33,547 nt of DNA from Pseudanabaena sp. FACHB-1998. GTDB lineage: Bacteria > Cyanobacteriota > Cyanobacteriia > Pseudanabaenales > Pseudanabaenaceae. The first letter of the stretch is position 1. Each line of letters starts with the position of its first letter. The stretch lies in the NCBI RefSeq assembly GCF_014696355.1, contig NZ_JACJQA010000010.1:1-33547 (forward strand), given 5' to 3'. Positions 22,933 through 32,302 of this stretch are shown in pieces. Under the pieces are notes generated by a model, which ran no database searches, was not told the origin of the DNA, and saw only the letters and a list, made by a program, of their open reading frames with translations. The translations under genes were made by a program, and so were the position numbers.

Positions 22933-23077
22933 TTTTTTTGTGACAATAACGAGACTATGCAACGTTATATAGGTTAATTAATTTTTTGTGACAATAACAG
23001 CGCAACATGTTGTTATTGGATTAATTAAATTTTTTAATACAATAACGGCGCATAGCACCGTTATTGTATTAATTGAA
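22933..23077 (-). repeat. Three degenerate tandem hairpin repeats between rpsE and rplO
   Basis: Three units of about 48 bp follow each other (about 22933-22981, 22982-23029, 23030-23077). Each has a T run, a GACAATAAC-like arm, a variable loop, a GTTATT-like arm and TTAATTAA. The third forms a 15-bp perfect stem (23034-23048 with 23058-23072) and the second an 8-bp stem (22992-22999 with 23011-23018); the first has decayed. The rpsE stop (23069) lies inside the third. It probably acts in RNA processing or attenuation. Confidence 0.55.
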
Positions 23078-23680
23078 AAGTTGTTCCAGTGTGATACCAC
23101 GCGCTCTGGCTACTTCACCAAAGGTACGCAATGTGGAAAGTGCATTGATAGCAGCACGAGCATTATTCAAGGGGCTGCTAGAACCCAGTTGCTTAGCCAA
23201 GATGTTTTTAACACCAGCTAGTTCTAGTACAGTTCTGACCGCTCCCCCAGCAATTACCCCAGTACCTGGAGATGCAGGGCGAATCATTACCTTGGAACCA
23301 CCACCAATGCCATTGGTAGGATGGGGGATAGAGCTGCTCTTGGTTAGAGGAACATCGATCGCGTGCTTTCTGGCATCAGCAACACCTTTTTTAACGGCGT
23401 TAATAACGTCAGCAGCTTTGCCTACGCCAACACCGACTTGTCCTTTTTCGTTACCGACGACGACGATCGCACGGAAACTAAGCTTTTTACCGCCCTTAAC
23501 AACTTTAGTTACACGACGGATTTGGACAACTCTTTCTTGCCATTCTGATTCTTTCTCGGTGCGGGCGCGATCAGATTTTTTACCCTCGCGCTTACCTTTG
23601 CGTTTTTCGTCACGACTATCGCCATTGTCGCCGCCGCCATCGCGACCACCACCTGGTTTGGATTCTCTATTCTTAGCCAT
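23069..23680 (-). CDS. rpsE: 30S ribosomal protein S5
   Basis: S5 shapes decoding fidelity and lines the mRNA entry channel. The double-stranded-RNA-binding-like domain ([41 protein letters not shown]) and the C-terminal domain ([37 protein letters not shown]) are complete. The first ~45 residues form a Gly/Asp/Lys/Arg-rich extension, as in other cyanobacteria, making the protein 203 residues against about 167 in E. coli. It is 38 nt behind rplR. Its stop codon falls in a hairpin repeat. Confidence 0.96.
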   Translation of the reverse strand: MAKNRESKPGGGRDGGGDNGDSRDEKRKGKREGKKSDRARTEKESEWQERVVQIRRVTKVVKGGKKLSFRAIVVVGNEKGQVGVGVGKAADVINAVKKGVADARKHAIDVPLTKSSSIPHPTNGIGGGSKVMIRPASPGTGVIAGGAVRTVLELAGVKNILAKQLGSSSPLNNARAAINALSTLRTFGEVARARGITLEQLFN

Positions 23681-23718
23681 AGTTTTTATATCTATTGATT
23701 CACTGGATGATTCATTGC

Positions 23719-24081
23719 TTAAAAATCGAGACCTGCTTCGCGGGCAGCTTCAGCGAGAGCTTGGACTCTTCCGTGATAAAGGTTACCGCCGCGATCAAAG
23801 ACCACTTTGCTAATTCCTTTAGCGATCGCTCTTTCAGCAATCAAAGCACCTACTTTAGCCGAAGCCTCAGAATTAGCTGTAGAGCTAACGCTAGAGCGGA
23901 CATCGGATTCGAGGGTTGATGCTGCAACGATGGTGTTTTGGGAAACATCATCAATCACCTGCGCCACAATGTGATTGTTAGAACGATAAATGGATAAGCG
24001 AGGACGTTCAGACGTACCTGTAATTCCTTTGCGAATTCGCTTATGGCGGCTTATGGTTGCTTGTCTGCGACTGACACTCAT
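23719..24081 (-). CDS. rplR: 50S ribosomal protein L18
   Basis: L18 binds 5S rRNA and anchors it to the central protuberance with L5 and L25. The basic N-terminus [19 protein letters not shown] is followed by [20 protein letters not shown] and ends with [20 protein letters not shown], the conserved family end. At 120 residues it has normal length. It lies between rplF (93 nt upstream) and rpsE (38 nt downstream) in the usual spc-type order. Confidence 0.96.
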   Translation of the reverse strand: MSVSRRQATISRHKRIRKGITGTSERPRLSIYRSNNHIVAQVIDDVSQNTIVAASTLESDVRSSVSSTANSEASAKVGALIAERAIAKGISKVVFDRGGNLYHGRVQALAEAAREAGLDF

Positions 24082-24174
24082 ATTTGTTCGTAACCTATCG
24101 ATTCTGTATCGATTCTATATAAAATGAAAATTAAATAAAGAAGCCGAAATATCCTAGATATAAAAATCCTAGTT

Positions 24175-24738
24175 TTACTTCTTACCAGTCTTACCAGCCT
24201 TACGTCTGACGAATTCACCGAGGTAACGAATACCTTTGCCTTTGTAAACTTCAGGCGGACGTACAGCACGAATCTTCGCCGCTAAGTTACCGACGATTTC
24301 CTTATCAATACCTTCGACCACAATAAATGTGCCTTGTGGGACTTTCTTGCCAGAAGCATCTTCGACATCAAGCGAAATTCCTGCGGGAGGAACAATATCA
24401 ACAGTGTGGCTGTAGCCAACGGTTAGGACGATATTGCTACCACTCTTGTTAGCACGATAACCAACCCCTTGAATTTCCAACTTGCGCTGAAAACCAGTGG
24501 ATACACCTTCGACCATGTTGGCAACGAGGGTGCGGAAAAGACCGTGCTGTTGCCTTGCGGGACGAGATTCGTTAGCGCGATTGACAACGAGGTTGCTTTC
24601 TTCTTGCAGAATTTCTACAGTTGGGGGCAACACACGCTTTAGTTCGCCTTTAGGTCCTTTAACAGTTACCTCTTGCCCTACGATAGAGACCGCAACTTTT
24701 GGGGGAAGAGGAATGGGACGTTTTCCAATACGAGACAT
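24175..24738 (-). CDS. rplF: 50S ribosomal protein L6
   Basis: L6 sits near the factor-binding site beside the sarcin-ricin loop. The start MSRIGKRPIPLPPKVAV and the repeated-fold halves are clear, with the conserved RNA-contact region VRPPEVYKGKGIRYLGEFVR near the end and a lysine-rich tail (RRKAGKTGKK). The length of 187 is slightly above the bacterial mean because of the tail. It is 77 nt behind rpsH and 93 nt ahead of rplR; both gaps are AT-rich without a clear element. Confidence 0.96.
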   Translation of the reverse strand: MSRIGKRPIPLPPKVAVSIVGQEVTVKGPKGELKRVLPPTVEILQEESNLVVNRANESRPARQQHGLFRTLVANMVEGVSTGFQRKLEIQGVGYRANKSGSNIVLTVGYSHTVDIVPPAGISLDVEDASGKKVPQGTFIVVEGIDKEIVGNLAAKIRAVRPPEVYKGKGIRYLGEFVRRKAGKTGKK

Positions 24739-24815
24739 GTCTGTTTTCCGTTGCTTGTGATGTTATTTGCTGAATTAACAGCCTGAATTAACAGATCTAG
24801 ATTAAAAGATCTGAA

Positions 24816-25217
24816 TTACCAGATATAGCAAAGGACTTCACCGCCGACTCCCTGTTTACGGGCTTCGCGATCGGTCATGATCCCTTTAGAGGTGGAGATG
24901 ATCGCAATGCCGATCCCACCTAATACACGGGGTAATTCCTTAGAATTGGAGTAAACCCGTAAACCTGGTTTACTAACGCGCTTGAGGCGCTTAATAATCG
25001 ATTGACGGTTTTTGCCTTCATACTTGAGGGCGACGACCAAGGCGCGGTCAATGTTTTCGCCTGTTTCTTCAAAATCTGCAATAAAACCTTCTTGTTTCAT
25101 CACTCGGGCAATGCTCAACGTCATTCTTGTGGCAGGAATGGAAGTTGTCTGGTGCTTTGCAAGTGTTGCATTGCGAATGCGGGTAAGCATGTCCGAGATG
25201 GTGTCGTTGGTAGCCAT
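24816..25217 (-). CDS. rpsH: 30S ribosomal protein S8
   Basis: S8 nucleates the 16S central domain and in E. coli also represses its own operon by binding mRNA. The N-terminus [20 protein letters not shown] and the C-terminal RNA-binding segment [20 protein letters not shown] ending in LCYIW are canonical. The length of 133 is normal. It follows rplE by 23 nt with no rpsN between, the usual cyanobacterial arrangement. Whether S8 autoregulates here is not visible from sequence. Confidence 0.96.
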   Translation of the reverse strand: MATNDTISDMLTRIRNATLAKHQTTSIPATRMTLSIARVMKQEGFIADFEETGENIDRALVVALKYEGKNRQSIIKRLKRVSKPGLRVYSNSKELPRVLGGIGIAIISTSKGIMTDREARKQGVGGEVLCYIW

Positions 25218-25240
25218 CCTTATCTCCTAATTCGATCTAC

Positions 25241-25786
25241 TTATGATTCTCTAAAGGGCATACCAACTGCTTTCAGGAGCGCACGTCCTTCTTCGTCCGT
25301 GTTAGCAGTGGTGATGATGGAAATATCAAGCCCCCGAATTTGCTCAATGCTGTCGTAGCTGATTTCGGGGAAGATAAGTTGCTCGCGGACACCGAGGGTG
25401 TAGTTACCACGTCCATCAAAGCTCTTGGGGCTAACACCGCGGAAGTCACGGATGCGAGGCAATGAGAAGTTGATCAGACGATCCAAAAAGTTGTTCATCT
25501 TGTCGCGACGGAGTGTAACCATCATCCCGACAGGCATTCCTTGACGCAATTTAAAACCTGCGATCGCCTTTTTTGCTCTGGTGACCACGGGCTTTTGACC
25601 TGCGATCGTCGCAATTTCAGCCAAAGAAGCTTCTAGAGACTTCGCATTCTGAGCGGCTTCACCCAGACCACGATTGATCACAACTTTATCAAATTTGGGA
25701 ACTTGATGAATGTTGGTGTACTTGAACTGTTCCATCAATTTGGGAACAGCTTGTTTAGCATAGACTTCAGCAAACGGTGTTAGCAT
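25241..25786 (-). CDS. rplE: 50S ribosomal protein L5
   Basis: L5 carries 5S rRNA into the large subunit and contacts S13 across the subunit bridge. Recognisable blocks are [58 protein letters not shown] and the C-terminal [17 protein letters not shown]. The length of 181 is standard. It is 47 nt downstream of rplX and 23 nt upstream of rpsH. Nothing unusual was seen. Confidence 0.97.
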   Translation of the reverse strand: MLTPFAEVYAKQAVPKLMEQFKYTNIHQVPKFDKVVINRGLGEAAQNAKSLEASLAEIATIAGQKPVVTRAKKAIAGFKLRQGMPVGMMVTLRRDKMNNFLDRLINFSLPRIRDFRGVSPKSFDGRGNYTLGVREQLIFPEISYDSIEQIRGLDISIITTANTDEEGRALLKAVGMPFRES

Positions 25787-25833
25787 TTTATCTTCCTCGA
25801 TGATTTTTCCTGGGCTTGGTCAGGTTAATAAAA

Positions 25834-26217
25834 CTATTTCTTGTCAGGTTTGACAGAATCGACAACTTCGCCAGTTTTCTTCAACATTCTGACTTTTTTG
25901 CCATCGTCCGTAAAGGTAAAGCAAGAACGACTAGCGGTCTTTTCCTTTTCGGAGTACAACAAAACTTTGGAACTATGGATTGGAAATTCGCGGGTAATAG
26001 TTTGTCCAGACTCGCCATCAGCTTGAGGCTTAATGTGCTTTGTCTTGACATTCACACCTTCAACAATGATGGTGCTGTCTTGAGGAAAAACTTGAAGAAC
26101 CTTAGCAACAGTTCCCTTGGAGCTTCCCGAAATTACTTGTACAACATCGTCTTTCTTGACATGCATCTTGAAAGACTTGCGATTTCCACGATACTTAGGT
26201 TTTGACTTAAAGGGCAT
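25834..26217 (-). CDS. rplX: 50S ribosomal protein L24
   Basis: L24 is an assembly-initiating large-subunit protein with a KOW motif, here [20 protein letters not shown], followed by [20 protein letters not shown]. At 127 residues it is longer than the ~104 of E. coli because of a basic N-terminus ([17 protein letters not shown]) and a C-terminal VDSVKPDKK tail. Its ATG overlaps the rplN stop by one base (TAATG), implying coupled translation. Confidence 0.95.
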   Translation of the reverse strand: MPFKSKPKYRGNRKSFKMHVKKDDVVQVISGSSKGTVAKVLQVFPQDSTIIVEGVNVKTKHIKPQADGESGQTITREFPIHSSKVLLYSEKEKTASRSCFTFTDDGKKVRMLKKTGEVVDSVKPDKK

Positions 26218-26585
26218 TACAGTACCTCGGGCGCTAGGGAGATAATTTTGGTGAAGTTTTTATCCCGCAACTCACGCGCAACTGGACCAAATACACGGGT
26301 TCCTTTAGGGTTGCCGTCTTGGTTAATAATCACAGCAGCATTGTCGTCAAAACGAATTCTCATACCGCTTTCGCGGTTAATTGACGCTTTGGTACGCACA
26401 ATCACGGCGCGGACAACATCAGATTTTTTGACTGGCATGTTAGGTGCAGCGTCTTTAACGGTGGCGATAATTACATCACCGACTCCGCCAAAGGCCCGGT
26501 TACCACCAGCTAGGACACGAATACATAGCAGCTTTTTAGCGCCACTATTATCCGCCACATTTAAATAAGACTCTTGTTGAATCAT
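26217..26585 (-). CDS. rplN: 50S ribosomal protein L14
   Basis: L14 lies at the subunit interface (bridges B5 and B8) and is the docking site of the silencing factor RsfS. The sequence is highly conserved: [40 protein letters not shown], then [20 protein letters not shown]. The length of 122 is exactly standard. It starts 3 nt after the rpsQ stop and ends in a one-base overlap with rplX, so rpsQ-rplN-rplX form a tightly coupled block. Confidence 0.97.
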   Translation of the reverse strand: MIQQESYLNVADNSGAKKLLCIRVLAGGNRAFGGVGDVIIATVKDAAPNMPVKKSDVVRAVIVRTKASINRESGMRIRFDDNAAVIINQDGNPKGTRVFGPVARELRDKNFTKIISLAPEVL

Positions 26586-26588
26586 GGC

Positions 26589-26840
26589 TTATGCTTCCGA
26601 GCTAGATGAGAGAATCTCGACAACTTCCCACCGCTTTGTACGGCTGAGAGGACGAGTTTCACGAATTTTGACGCGATCGCCTTCGCGGGTTTTATCTTCT
26701 TCATCGTGGGCTTTAAACTTAGTTGTTTTAACCACGATTTTTCCGTATTTAGGGTGGGCAGAACGGTTTTCAACCGCTACAACCACCGTTTTTTGCATTT
26801 TGTCGCTGACAACGATGCCAACTTTTTCTTTAACTGCCAT
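26589..26840 (-). CDS. rpsQ: 30S ribosomal protein S17
   Basis: S17 is a primary binding protein of the 16S 5' domain. The OB-fold shows [39 protein letters not shown] and the conserved [20 protein letters not shown]. The length of 83 is normal. The gap from rpmC is 56 nt and the gap to rplN is 3 nt. An overlapping reading frame on the same strand at 26582-26773 is only a shadow. Confidence 0.96.
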   Translation of the reverse strand: MAVKEKVGIVVSDKMQKTVVVAVENRSAHPKYGKIVVKTTKFKAHDEEDKTREGDRVKIRETRPLSRTKRWEVVEILSSSSEA

Positions 26841-26896
26841 TACTCAAACTCCTATGTCTTTTTTCTTAAGTTCTTTAAATTAATTGTTTAAATCTA

Positions 26897-27100
26897 CTAA
26901 GCTCTGGACTGGCGTTCGCGTTCGACAGTCATCAGTTGCGACAAACGATGCTTCGCATGTTTAAACTGATGTGGCTGAACGGGTTGTCTGGTTGCCTGCT
27001 TAAAGCGCAGATCAAAAAGCTCTTTCTTGACATTCAAGATTTGAGCTTGCAACTCATCATCAGATAGCTCTCTAGTTTCTTGGACTTTTGGGAGTGCCAT
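26897..27100 (-). CDS. rpmC: 50S ribosomal protein L29
   Basis: L29 sits by the peptide exit tunnel next to L23. I start at the ATG at 27100, giving [20 protein letters not shown] and the conserved helices [20 protein letters not shown] and [16 protein letters not shown]. The result is 67 residues, standard for the family. A longer in-frame extension to 27196 overlaps rplP and has no family similarity. It begins 4 nt after the rplP stop. Confidence 0.95.
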   Translation of the reverse strand: MALPKVQETRELSDDELQAQILNVKKELFDLRFKQATRQPVQPHQFKHAKHRLSQLMTVERERQSRA

Positions 27101-27104
27101 ATTT

Positions 27105-27518
27105 TTACTCCTTCTCGCGGATAACAAATCTGGTTTTGATCGGCATCTTGGCTGCGGCAAGACGGATTGCCTCTCTTGCGGTCTCTTCAGACACACCTGC
27201 TACTTCAAACATGATGCGACCGGGCTTGACCACTGACACCCAAAATTCTGGAGCCCCTTTACCAGAACCCATACGGGTTTCTGCGGGACGCATAGTTACA
27301 GGCTTGTCAGGGAAAATGCGAATCCAGATTTTGCCACCGCGTCGAATATAGCGGTTCATAGCACGTCTGGCAGCTTCAATTTGGCGAGCGGTAATCCAAG
27401 AAGGCTCTAGAGCCTGCATGGCATAATCGCCAAAGTTGATTTCAGTTCCTCTGGTAGCGGGACCCGCCATCCGACCGCGTTGCTGCTTACGAAATTTTGT
27501 ACGTTTAGGACTTAACAT
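27105..27518 (-). CDS. rplP: 50S ribosomal protein L16
   Basis: L16 is a late-assembly protein that organises the A-site finger and tRNA accommodation. The sequence [59 protein letters not shown] and [20 protein letters not shown] is canonical. The length of 137 is normal. It is 26 nt behind rpsC and 4 nt ahead of rpmC. Confidence 0.97.
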   Translation of the reverse strand: MLSPKRTKFRKQQRGRMAGPATRGTEINFGDYAMQALEPSWITARQIEAARRAMNRYIRRGGKIWIRIFPDKPVTMRPAETRMGSGKGAPEFWVSVVKPGRIMFEVAGVSEETAREAIRLAAAKMPIKTRFVIREKE

Positions 27519-27544
27519 GTTTCAAAACTCTAGATGACAGAAGT

Positions 27545-28291
27545 TTATCCTTCAGCGCTAGAACGATCCTCAAATTGGGGACGACGTTGCTGGCGGCGAC
27601 GGGGTTGAGCGGCAGGAGCAGGAGCTTCTTCGCCTTGAATGATTTCGCCTTTAAAGATCCAGACTTTAATACCAATCACACCGTAAATGGTTCTGGAGGT
27701 TTTATAGCTATAGTCGATATCTGCACGCAATGTATGCAGAGGAACACGACCTTCACGAACCCACTCGGTTCTAGCAATTTCAGCGCCGTTAAGACGACCA
27801 CTAATTTGTACTTTGATACCTTCGATACCTGCACGCTGTGCTCTTTGAATCGCTTGGCGGACTACACGACGGAAGGATACGCGGCGCTCAATTTGTTGAG
27901 CAATGTATTCAGCAATCAATGGAGCTTCGGCATCAACTCTTGCAACTTCGGTGACATTGATCCGAACTTGGCTAGTACCTGTTTTGGTAAGAGAACCATC
28001 TTGTTCAAGATATTTCACGAGACCAACACGAAGTTGTTCAATACCTGCACCACCACGTCCAACGACAACCCCAGGGCGAGCAGTGCGGATTTCGAGATCA
28101 ACTTGATCGGCTTTGCGGTCAATCAAGATATCGGCAATACCTGCATTACTGAGGGTCTTTTCGATGTACTTGCGGATCTTGTGATCTTCTTCAGCTAAGA
28201 TGCCGTAGCGATTGACATCTGCAAACCAGCGAGAAAGGTGAGACTTAGTAATGCCGAGGCGTAACCCTGTTGGGTGAATCTTCTGACCCAT
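27545..28291 (-). CDS. rpsC: 30S ribosomal protein S3
   Basis: S3 forms part of the mRNA entry helicase with S4 and S5. The start is the ATG at 28291 giving [20 protein letters not shown]; a longer frame to 28336 overlaps rplV and begins with an unlikely His-rich stretch. The KH domain motif [13 protein letters not shown] and the C-terminal domain ([20 protein letters not shown], then [16 protein letters not shown]) are present. The length is 248, with an Ala/Pro/Arg-rich tail. Only 2 nt separate it from rplV. Confidence 0.96.
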   Translation of the reverse strand: MGQKIHPTGLRLGITKSHLSRWFADVNRYGILAEEDHKIRKYIEKTLSNAGIADILIDRKADQVDLEIRTARPGVVVGRGGAGIEQLRVGLVKYLEQDGSLTKTGTSQVRINVTEVARVDAEAPLIAEYIAQQIERRVSFRRVVRQAIQRAQRAGIEGIKVQISGRLNGAEIARTEWVREGRVPLHTLRADIDYSYKTSRTIYGVIGIKVWIFKGEIIQGEEAPAPAAQPRRRQQRRPQFEDRSSAEG

Positions 28292-28293
28292 AC

Positions 28294-28650
28294 CTATTCT
28301 TCCTCCGTTGGTTTGACAGTGATGGTGATGTGGCAAGTGGGCTTACGAATTTGATAAGCGCGACCTTGAGCACGGGGACGGAAGCGCTTGAGGCTTGGTC
28401 CCATGTCGGCGTAGGCTTGGTTAACTACTAAGGATGCGGGATCTAAACCTGCATTGTGTTCTGCATTAGCAACTGCGGATCTCAGTACCTTGGTAATGGG
28501 TTCGCAGGAGCGATAGGGCATAAACTCTAGAATCATTAATGCTTCGCGGTAGCTCCGACCACGGATTTGGTCGAGGACTCGGCGCACCTTGTGAGGTGAC
28601 ATCCGAATATATTTGGCTACGGCAGGGATTTCGTTTTGGGCGAGGATCAT
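28294..28650 (-). CDS. rplV: 50S ribosomal protein L22
   Basis: L22 lines the narrow part of the exit tunnel. After a short N-terminal stretch comes [20 protein letters not shown]. The beta-hairpin region contains [20 protein letters not shown] followed by [17 protein letters not shown]. The length of 118 is normal. It is 18 nt behind rpsS and 2 nt ahead of rpsC, so it belongs to a compact subcluster. Confidence 0.96.
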   Translation of the reverse strand: MILAQNEIPAVAKYIRMSPHKVRRVLDQIRGRSYREALMILEFMPYRSCEPITKVLRSAVANAEHNAGLDPASLVVNQAYADMGPSLKRFRPRAQGRAYQIRKPTCHITITVKPTEEE

Positions 28651-28668
28651 TTTTAACTACCTGTCTAC

Positions 28669-28947
28669 CTATCTCTTAGCCTTTTTATCGCTCTTGGCAT
28701 GACCGCGGAAGGTGCGAGTAGGTGCAAACTCACCGAGTTTGTGTCCTACCATTTGCTCCGTGACATATACAGGAACGTGCTGTTTTCCGTTATGGCAGGC
28801 AATGGTATGCCCGATCATTTGAGGAAGAATGGTGGAAGCGCGTGACCATGTTTTGATAACTTGCTTTTCGCCTTTGGCGTTCAGCTTTTCAATTTTGGTC
28901 AGTAAGTGATCGGCAACAAAGGGACCTTTTTTTAGCGATCGCGTCAT
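28669..28947 (-). CDS. rpsS: 30S ribosomal protein S19
   Basis: S19 binds the head of the small subunit beside S13. The 92-residue sequence is highly conserved: [60 protein letters not shown], then [19 protein letters not shown]. It follows rplB by 63 nt, a gap that holds a stable stem-loop. Confidence 0.97.
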   Translation of the reverse strand: MTRSLKKGPFVADHLLTKIEKLNAKGEKQVIKTWSRASTILPQMIGHTIACHNGKQHVPVYVTEQMVGHKLGEFAPTRTFRGHAKSDKKAKR

Positions 28948-28976
28948 AATTTGTACTCTCTAAATAAGTCTTAGCG

Positions 28977-29004
28977 CTTAGCGACTGCGAAGGCAATCGC
29001 TAAG
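28977..29004 (-). ncRNA. mRNA stem-loop in the rplB-rpsS spacer
   Basis: CTTAGCGA (28977-28984) pairs with TCGCTAAG (28997-29004), and inside it TGC pairs with GCA around a GAAG tetraloop. It lies 7 nt after the rplB stop and ahead of rpsS; on the minus strand no T run follows it. An RNA processing or stability role is more likely than termination. Confidence 0.4.
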
Positions 29005-29010
29005 AAAAAA

Positions 29011-29877
29011 TTAGGCGTTACGTCCGCCCTTACCGCGCTTCGAGGACTTGCGGCGGCGACGAACAATTAGGGCATCGCTGAGCTTCTTCTTCTTGCGAGT
29101 CTTGTAGCCCAAAGTTGGTTTACCCCAAGGTGTAACAGGACCACTGCGTCCAATGGGGGCGCAACCTTCTCCACCACCATGAGGGTGATCGACAGGGTTC
29201 ATGACCATACCACGAACCTTAGGACGACGGTTTAACCAACGGCTGCGACCTGCCTTACCCAGACTGGTGTTACTGTGGTCGAGGTTGCCAACTTGTCCAA
29301 TGGTGGCGAAGCATTCTTTACGGATCAAACGAACTTCGGTAGAAGGAAGCTTGAGAGTCACAAAATCGCCTTCTTTAGCTGCAATTTGAGCGCCAGCACC
29401 AGCAGACCTTACGATTTGTCCGCCTTTACCGGGGACAAGTTCAACGTTGTGAACGATCGTACCAAGAGGAATGTTTACCAAGGGCATTGCATTGCCAATT
29501 TCAAAAGGTACATTGCTTGTACCCGCTTGAATCTTGTTGCCAACGGCAATGCCTTTAGGTGCAAGGATGTATCTTTTCTCGCCATCTTCATATTGCAACA
29601 GAGCAATCCGAGAGGTGCGGTTGGGATCGTACTCGATCGCAATAACTTCAGCGATGATGTCGCGTTTGTTGCGTTTGAAATCGATAATCCGATAAAGACG
29701 CTTGTGACCGCCGCCACGTCTACGGCTAGTGATTACACCACGATTGTTACGTCCTCTTTTACGATGAACGTGAGTGGTTAAAGACTTTTCGGGTTCTGAT
29801 TTGGTGATTTCCGCAAAATCCGAGACAACTGTTTGTCTGGTACTAGCGGTATACGGTTTATATGCACGAACGCCCAT
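29011..29877 (-). CDS. rplB: 50S ribosomal protein L2
   Basis: L2 contacts the peptidyl-transferase centre and bridge B7b. The N-terminal RNA-binding domain ([40 protein letters not shown]) and the catalytic-centre loop [20 protein letters not shown] are intact, including the conserved histidine of the DHPHGGGEG motif. The basic end [12 protein letters not shown] closes the 288-residue protein. Gaps are 78 nt from rplW and 63 nt to rpsS. Confidence 0.97.
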   Translation of the reverse strand: MGVRAYKPYTASTRQTVVSDFAEITKSEPEKSLTTHVHRKRGRNNRGVITSRRRGGGHKRLYRIIDFKRNKRDIIAEVIAIEYDPNRTSRIALLQYEDGEKRYILAPKGIAVGNKIQAGTSNVPFEIGNAMPLVNIPLGTIVHNVELVPGKGGQIVRSAGAGAQIAAKEGDFVTLKLPSTEVRLIRKECFATIGQVGNLDHSNTSLGKAGRSRWLNRRPKVRGMVMNPVDHPHGGGEGCAPIGRSGPVTPWGKPTLGYKTRKKKKLSDALIVRRRRKSSKRGKGGRNA

Positions 29878-29955
29878 AATTGTCTGATGTTGTTAAAGAA
29901 CGATTCTTGGTTTGTTTTTCTCAGCAAAATAACTTTGGGTTATTTATTTTGAGTT

Positions 29956-30270
29956 CTATACATCTGGGAACAAATCGATTTTGCTGCCTTCAGCGAGAGT
30001 GACGATCGCTCTCTTAATTTGAGCGCGTTTGCCAGCGAACTTACCAATACGACGCGCTTGTGCGGGTGGATTATGGGTATTCACTTTTTGAACTTTGACT
30101 GAAAACAAGCTTTCAATTGCAGCTTTAATTTCAGGCTTTGTAGCATCATGCACAACATCAAAGGTGTACTTGTTGCTTTCTAGTTGTCGGGTTGCCTTTT
30201 CATTGAGCAGAGGGCGGCGAATGATGTCGGGCAAACGACGAGGGTCGAAATTGGTTGGGATCTTAGCCAT
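29956..30270 (-). CDS. rplW: 50S ribosomal protein L23
   Basis: L23 stands at the exit of the peptide tunnel and docks trigger factor and SRP. The sequence shows [57 protein letters not shown] and the basic [20 protein letters not shown]. The length of 104 is normal. It starts 19 nt after the rplD stop. Confidence 0.96.
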   Translation of the reverse strand: MAKIPTNFDPRRLPDIIRRPLLNEKATRQLESNKYTFDVVHDATKPEIKAAIESLFSVKVQKVNTHNPPAQARRIGKFAGKRAQIKRAIVTLAEGSKIDLFPDV

Positions 30271-30289
30271 ATTTTTCTTACTTATTCCG

Positions 30290-30961
30290 TTATTCTGCTT
30301 CTTCGACCGTAACGATCTCGGTTGCTAACTTTGCATCGCCACCGTATACCTCATGAATCTTGGCGATCGCCGAGCGAGTTGCCACAATCTTGTCAGCATT
30401 AACGATGTCAAAAATATTGAGCTGATCGGCAACAAGCAATTGCAAGTTTTGAATATTCCGAGCAGACAAGACAACGTTCTCATCTTTCTGAGCAGTGATC
30501 ATCAAAGCTTTGCTACCAGCAACAACACCCCAACGCTCAAGGGCTTGACATAGCTCTTTGGTCTTAGGTTGCGCGAGATTTACTGCAAAATCTTCAACTA
30601 TAATCAAATCGGCAGCACGACCAGTGAAAGCAGTACGAAGAGCCAAACGACGCTCTTTACGGTTCATCTTGGTTTCATAATCTCTGGGCTTAGGTCCAAA
30701 GATAACGCCACCACCACGGGTCAAAGGAGAACGGGTCGAACCAGCACGGGCGCGACCAGTACCTTTTTGTCTAAAAGGCTTGCGACCACCACCACGTACT
30801 TCCGTACGGGTTTTGGTACAGGCTGTGCCTTGGCGGGCATTGGCTAACTGTCTGACGAGGGCGCGGTGAACTAGACCTTGGGCGGTTGCTTCTTTAGCAA
30901 CACGCAACTCAAGGGCTACTTCGCCAACTTCATTCCCTGTCCAATCTTTTACTATAGGCAT
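30290..30961 (-). CDS. rplD: 50S ribosomal protein L4
   Basis: L4 extends a loop into the exit tunnel; in E. coli it also represses the S10 operon by binding the leader. The tunnel loop is visible: [37 protein letters not shown] and [20 protein letters not shown]. The length of 223 is slightly longer than E. coli (201) because of the C-terminus. The gap to rplC is 66 nt. Whether L4 regulates this operon is unknown; the leader here is structured but has not been compared. Confidence 0.96.
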   Translation of the reverse strand: MPIVKDWTGNEVGEVALELRVAKEATAQGLVHRALVRQLANARQGTACTKTRTEVRGGGRKPFRQKGTGRARAGSTRSPLTRGGGVIFGPKPRDYETKMNRKERRLALRTAFTGRAADLIIVEDFAVNLAQPKTKELCQALERWGVVAGSKALMITAQKDENVVLSARNIQNLQLLVADQLNIFDIVNADKIVATRSAIAKIHEVYGGDAKLATEIVTVEEAE

Positions 30962-31027
30962 AACTTAAACTCTCTCGATCTCACGAACAAACTACTTAGT
31001 CTTTATTTCGCGCCTTCACTTGCGCCT

Positions 31028-31669
31028 TTACTTCGCCTTGCCGACAATTACGGTAGGAATGACGTTAAGCAACGCACCAGCTTTACCTGGAACTGCTCCT
31101 TTAATTAGCAGCACATTGTTCGCTGCATCGACTTTGACTACAGTTAGCTTCTTTACGGTGATTTGTTTACCGCCAAGACGACCAGCCATCCGCTTACCAG
31201 GGTATACACGTCCAGGGGTTGTACCTGCACCAGTAGAACCTGGTTGTCTGTGATTCTTAGAACCGTGAGCCATTGGACCACGACCGAAGTTATGGCGTTT
31301 TTGATAACCAGCAAAACCTTTACCAATGCTGGTTCCAATGACATCAACGATGTCGCCATCTTTAAATTGGCTAACATCTAGAGTCTGACCAATGCTGTAT
31401 TCACTCACATTATCAAGACGATATTCACGTAAGTGCTTAACTGGTTCCGAACCTGACACTTTAAGGTGTCCTAGCTCTGGCTTAGTTAACAATGATTCAC
31501 GGGTTTTGCCATAACCAATTTGAATGGCTTTGTAGCCTTCTTTGGTATCAGTTTTAACCTGAGTGACTGTGCAGGGTCCTGCATGGACAACGGTTACTGG
31601 AACAGCGTTGCCATCCGAATCGAATACTTGGGTCATCCCAAGTTTTATGCCGAGAATTCCGACGGTCAT
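31028..31669 (-). CDS. rplC: 50S ribosomal protein L3 (first gene of the operon)
   Basis: L3 initiates large-subunit assembly and reaches toward the peptidyl-transferase centre. The start is the ATG at 31669 ([20 protein letters not shown]), preceded by GGAG; a longer frame to 31741 adds 24 residues that the family lacks. Conserved parts include [40 protein letters not shown] and the basic [19 protein letters not shown]. The length of 213 is normal. There is no rpsJ upstream, as in cyanobacteria, where rpsJ sits with the str genes. Confidence 0.97.
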   Translation of the reverse strand: MTVGILGIKLGMTQVFDSDGNAVPVTVVHAGPCTVTQVKTDTKEGYKAIQIGYGKTRESLLTKPELGHLKVSGSEPVKHLREYRLDNVSEYSIGQTLDVSQFKDGDIVDVIGTSIGKGFAGYQKRHNFGRGPMAHGSKNHRQPGSTGAGTTPGRVYPGKRMAGRLGGKQITVKKLTVVKVDAANNVLLIKGAVPGKAGALLNVIPTVIVGKAK

Positions 31670-32132
31670 GAAAATTAGCTCCGCTTGCTTGACTTGCAAA
31701 TGCATCTGTACTGGGTTGCACAGATTTTTTGACAGGCTCAAAGGAGATCGGTTTCGATCTTAGGTAAGCATTATTGACTTTGAAGGCTGGTTGAGGGTCT
31801 TCGAGACGACTTACAGAAGATGTCTAGTCCAAATTACTAGACGTGGGAAACACAATCTCTTGGGTTGTTATAGAATTAAAAACTTTTTGAATATTTCTAG
31901 ATTTCTATACCAATTCGTGGCTCAGACTTAAGTCAGCCAAGACTTTGCTTGATTTGCTTAGTTTCTGTTTTTAGTCACGATTAACAATCCTAACCCCATG
32001 GGATAGGTTTTGTCTATAGTTTTACAAAAAAAGTTGTTAAAACTACAAACAACGTGAGCTAAGCCTATTTGCGGGAAAGATGAATCATACTAATCCACAA
32101 AAATGTCGGCATATTTTCGGTAATCAAGAGCC
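31670..32132 (-). promoter_or_regulatory. Ribosomal operon upstream region and structured leader
   Basis: This is non-coding DNA upstream of rplC. Two compact stems stand out: AGATCG/CGATCT (31745-31750 with 31755-31760, 4-nt loop) and GTCTAGT/ACTAGAC (31822-31828 with 31836-31842, 7-nt loop). A -10-like TATAAC lies at 31867-31872 on the minus strand, which would put both stems in a leader of about 190 nt. No good -35 was found. The remainder up to the repeats at 32133 has no recognisable feature. Confidence 0.45.
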
Positions 32133-32204
32133 AAACCCTCTAAGGGTTTTAAAAACACAAAATAGCGTAGCCATTTTGTGTTTTGGTATTTAGTAGCTAG
32201 GCAT
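32133..32204. repeat. Hairpin pair with dispersed-repeat end
   Basis: Stem one is AAACCCT/AGGGTTT (32133-32139 with 32143-32149). Stem two is AAAACACAAAAT/ATTTTGTGTTTT (32152-32163 with 32173-32184), with a GC-GTA-GC tip and one mismatch. The right arm and what follows (GCCATTTTGTGTTTTGGTAT) resemble the arm at 9310-9330. Next to it TAGTAGCTAGGCAT (32191-32204) repeats the end of the element at 14534. It may also terminate the DUF29 gene on the minus strand. I see nothing more in 32205-32302. Confidence 0.5.
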
Positions 32205-32302
32205 GAGAAAACTCAAAATAGGAAGTATCAAAACTAAAGGAATCGTAATGGAAATGAAGAGTATCTTCTAAACCCCAGATTAAATTATCCTCAGATACCT
32301 AC

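Noticed and set aside
22933-23077. Tandem hairpins considered as a CRISPR array
   Set aside because: The units are adjacent imperfect repeats without unique spacers, and no cas genes are near.
23073-23813. A 246-codon open frame on the plus strand
   Set aside because: It is antisense to rpsE and rplR, has low-complexity Pro/Ser/Leu content and matches no family; it is a shadow of GC-biased codons on the other strand.
25218-25240. Expected rpsN between rplE and rpsH as in E. coli
   Set aside because: Only 23 nt separate the two genes; cyanobacteria carry rpsN elsewhere, so this is normal and not a deletion.
26897-27196. Longer rpmC start at 27196
   Set aside because: The extra 32 residues overlap rplP and lack family similarity; the ATG at 27100 gives the standard L29.
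27575-28198. A 207-codon plus-strand frame opposite rpsC
   Set aside because: It is antisense to a certain ribosomal gene, with no recognisable domain.
29275-29781. A 168-codon plus-strand frame opposite rplB
   Set aside because: It lies wholly inside the strongly conserved rplB gene on the other strand; composition is shadow-like and there is no ribosome-binding site.
31670-32302. Search for rpsJ or a tRNA upstream of rplC
   Set aside because: No S10-like frame and no tRNA-like T-loop or acceptor pairing could be found.
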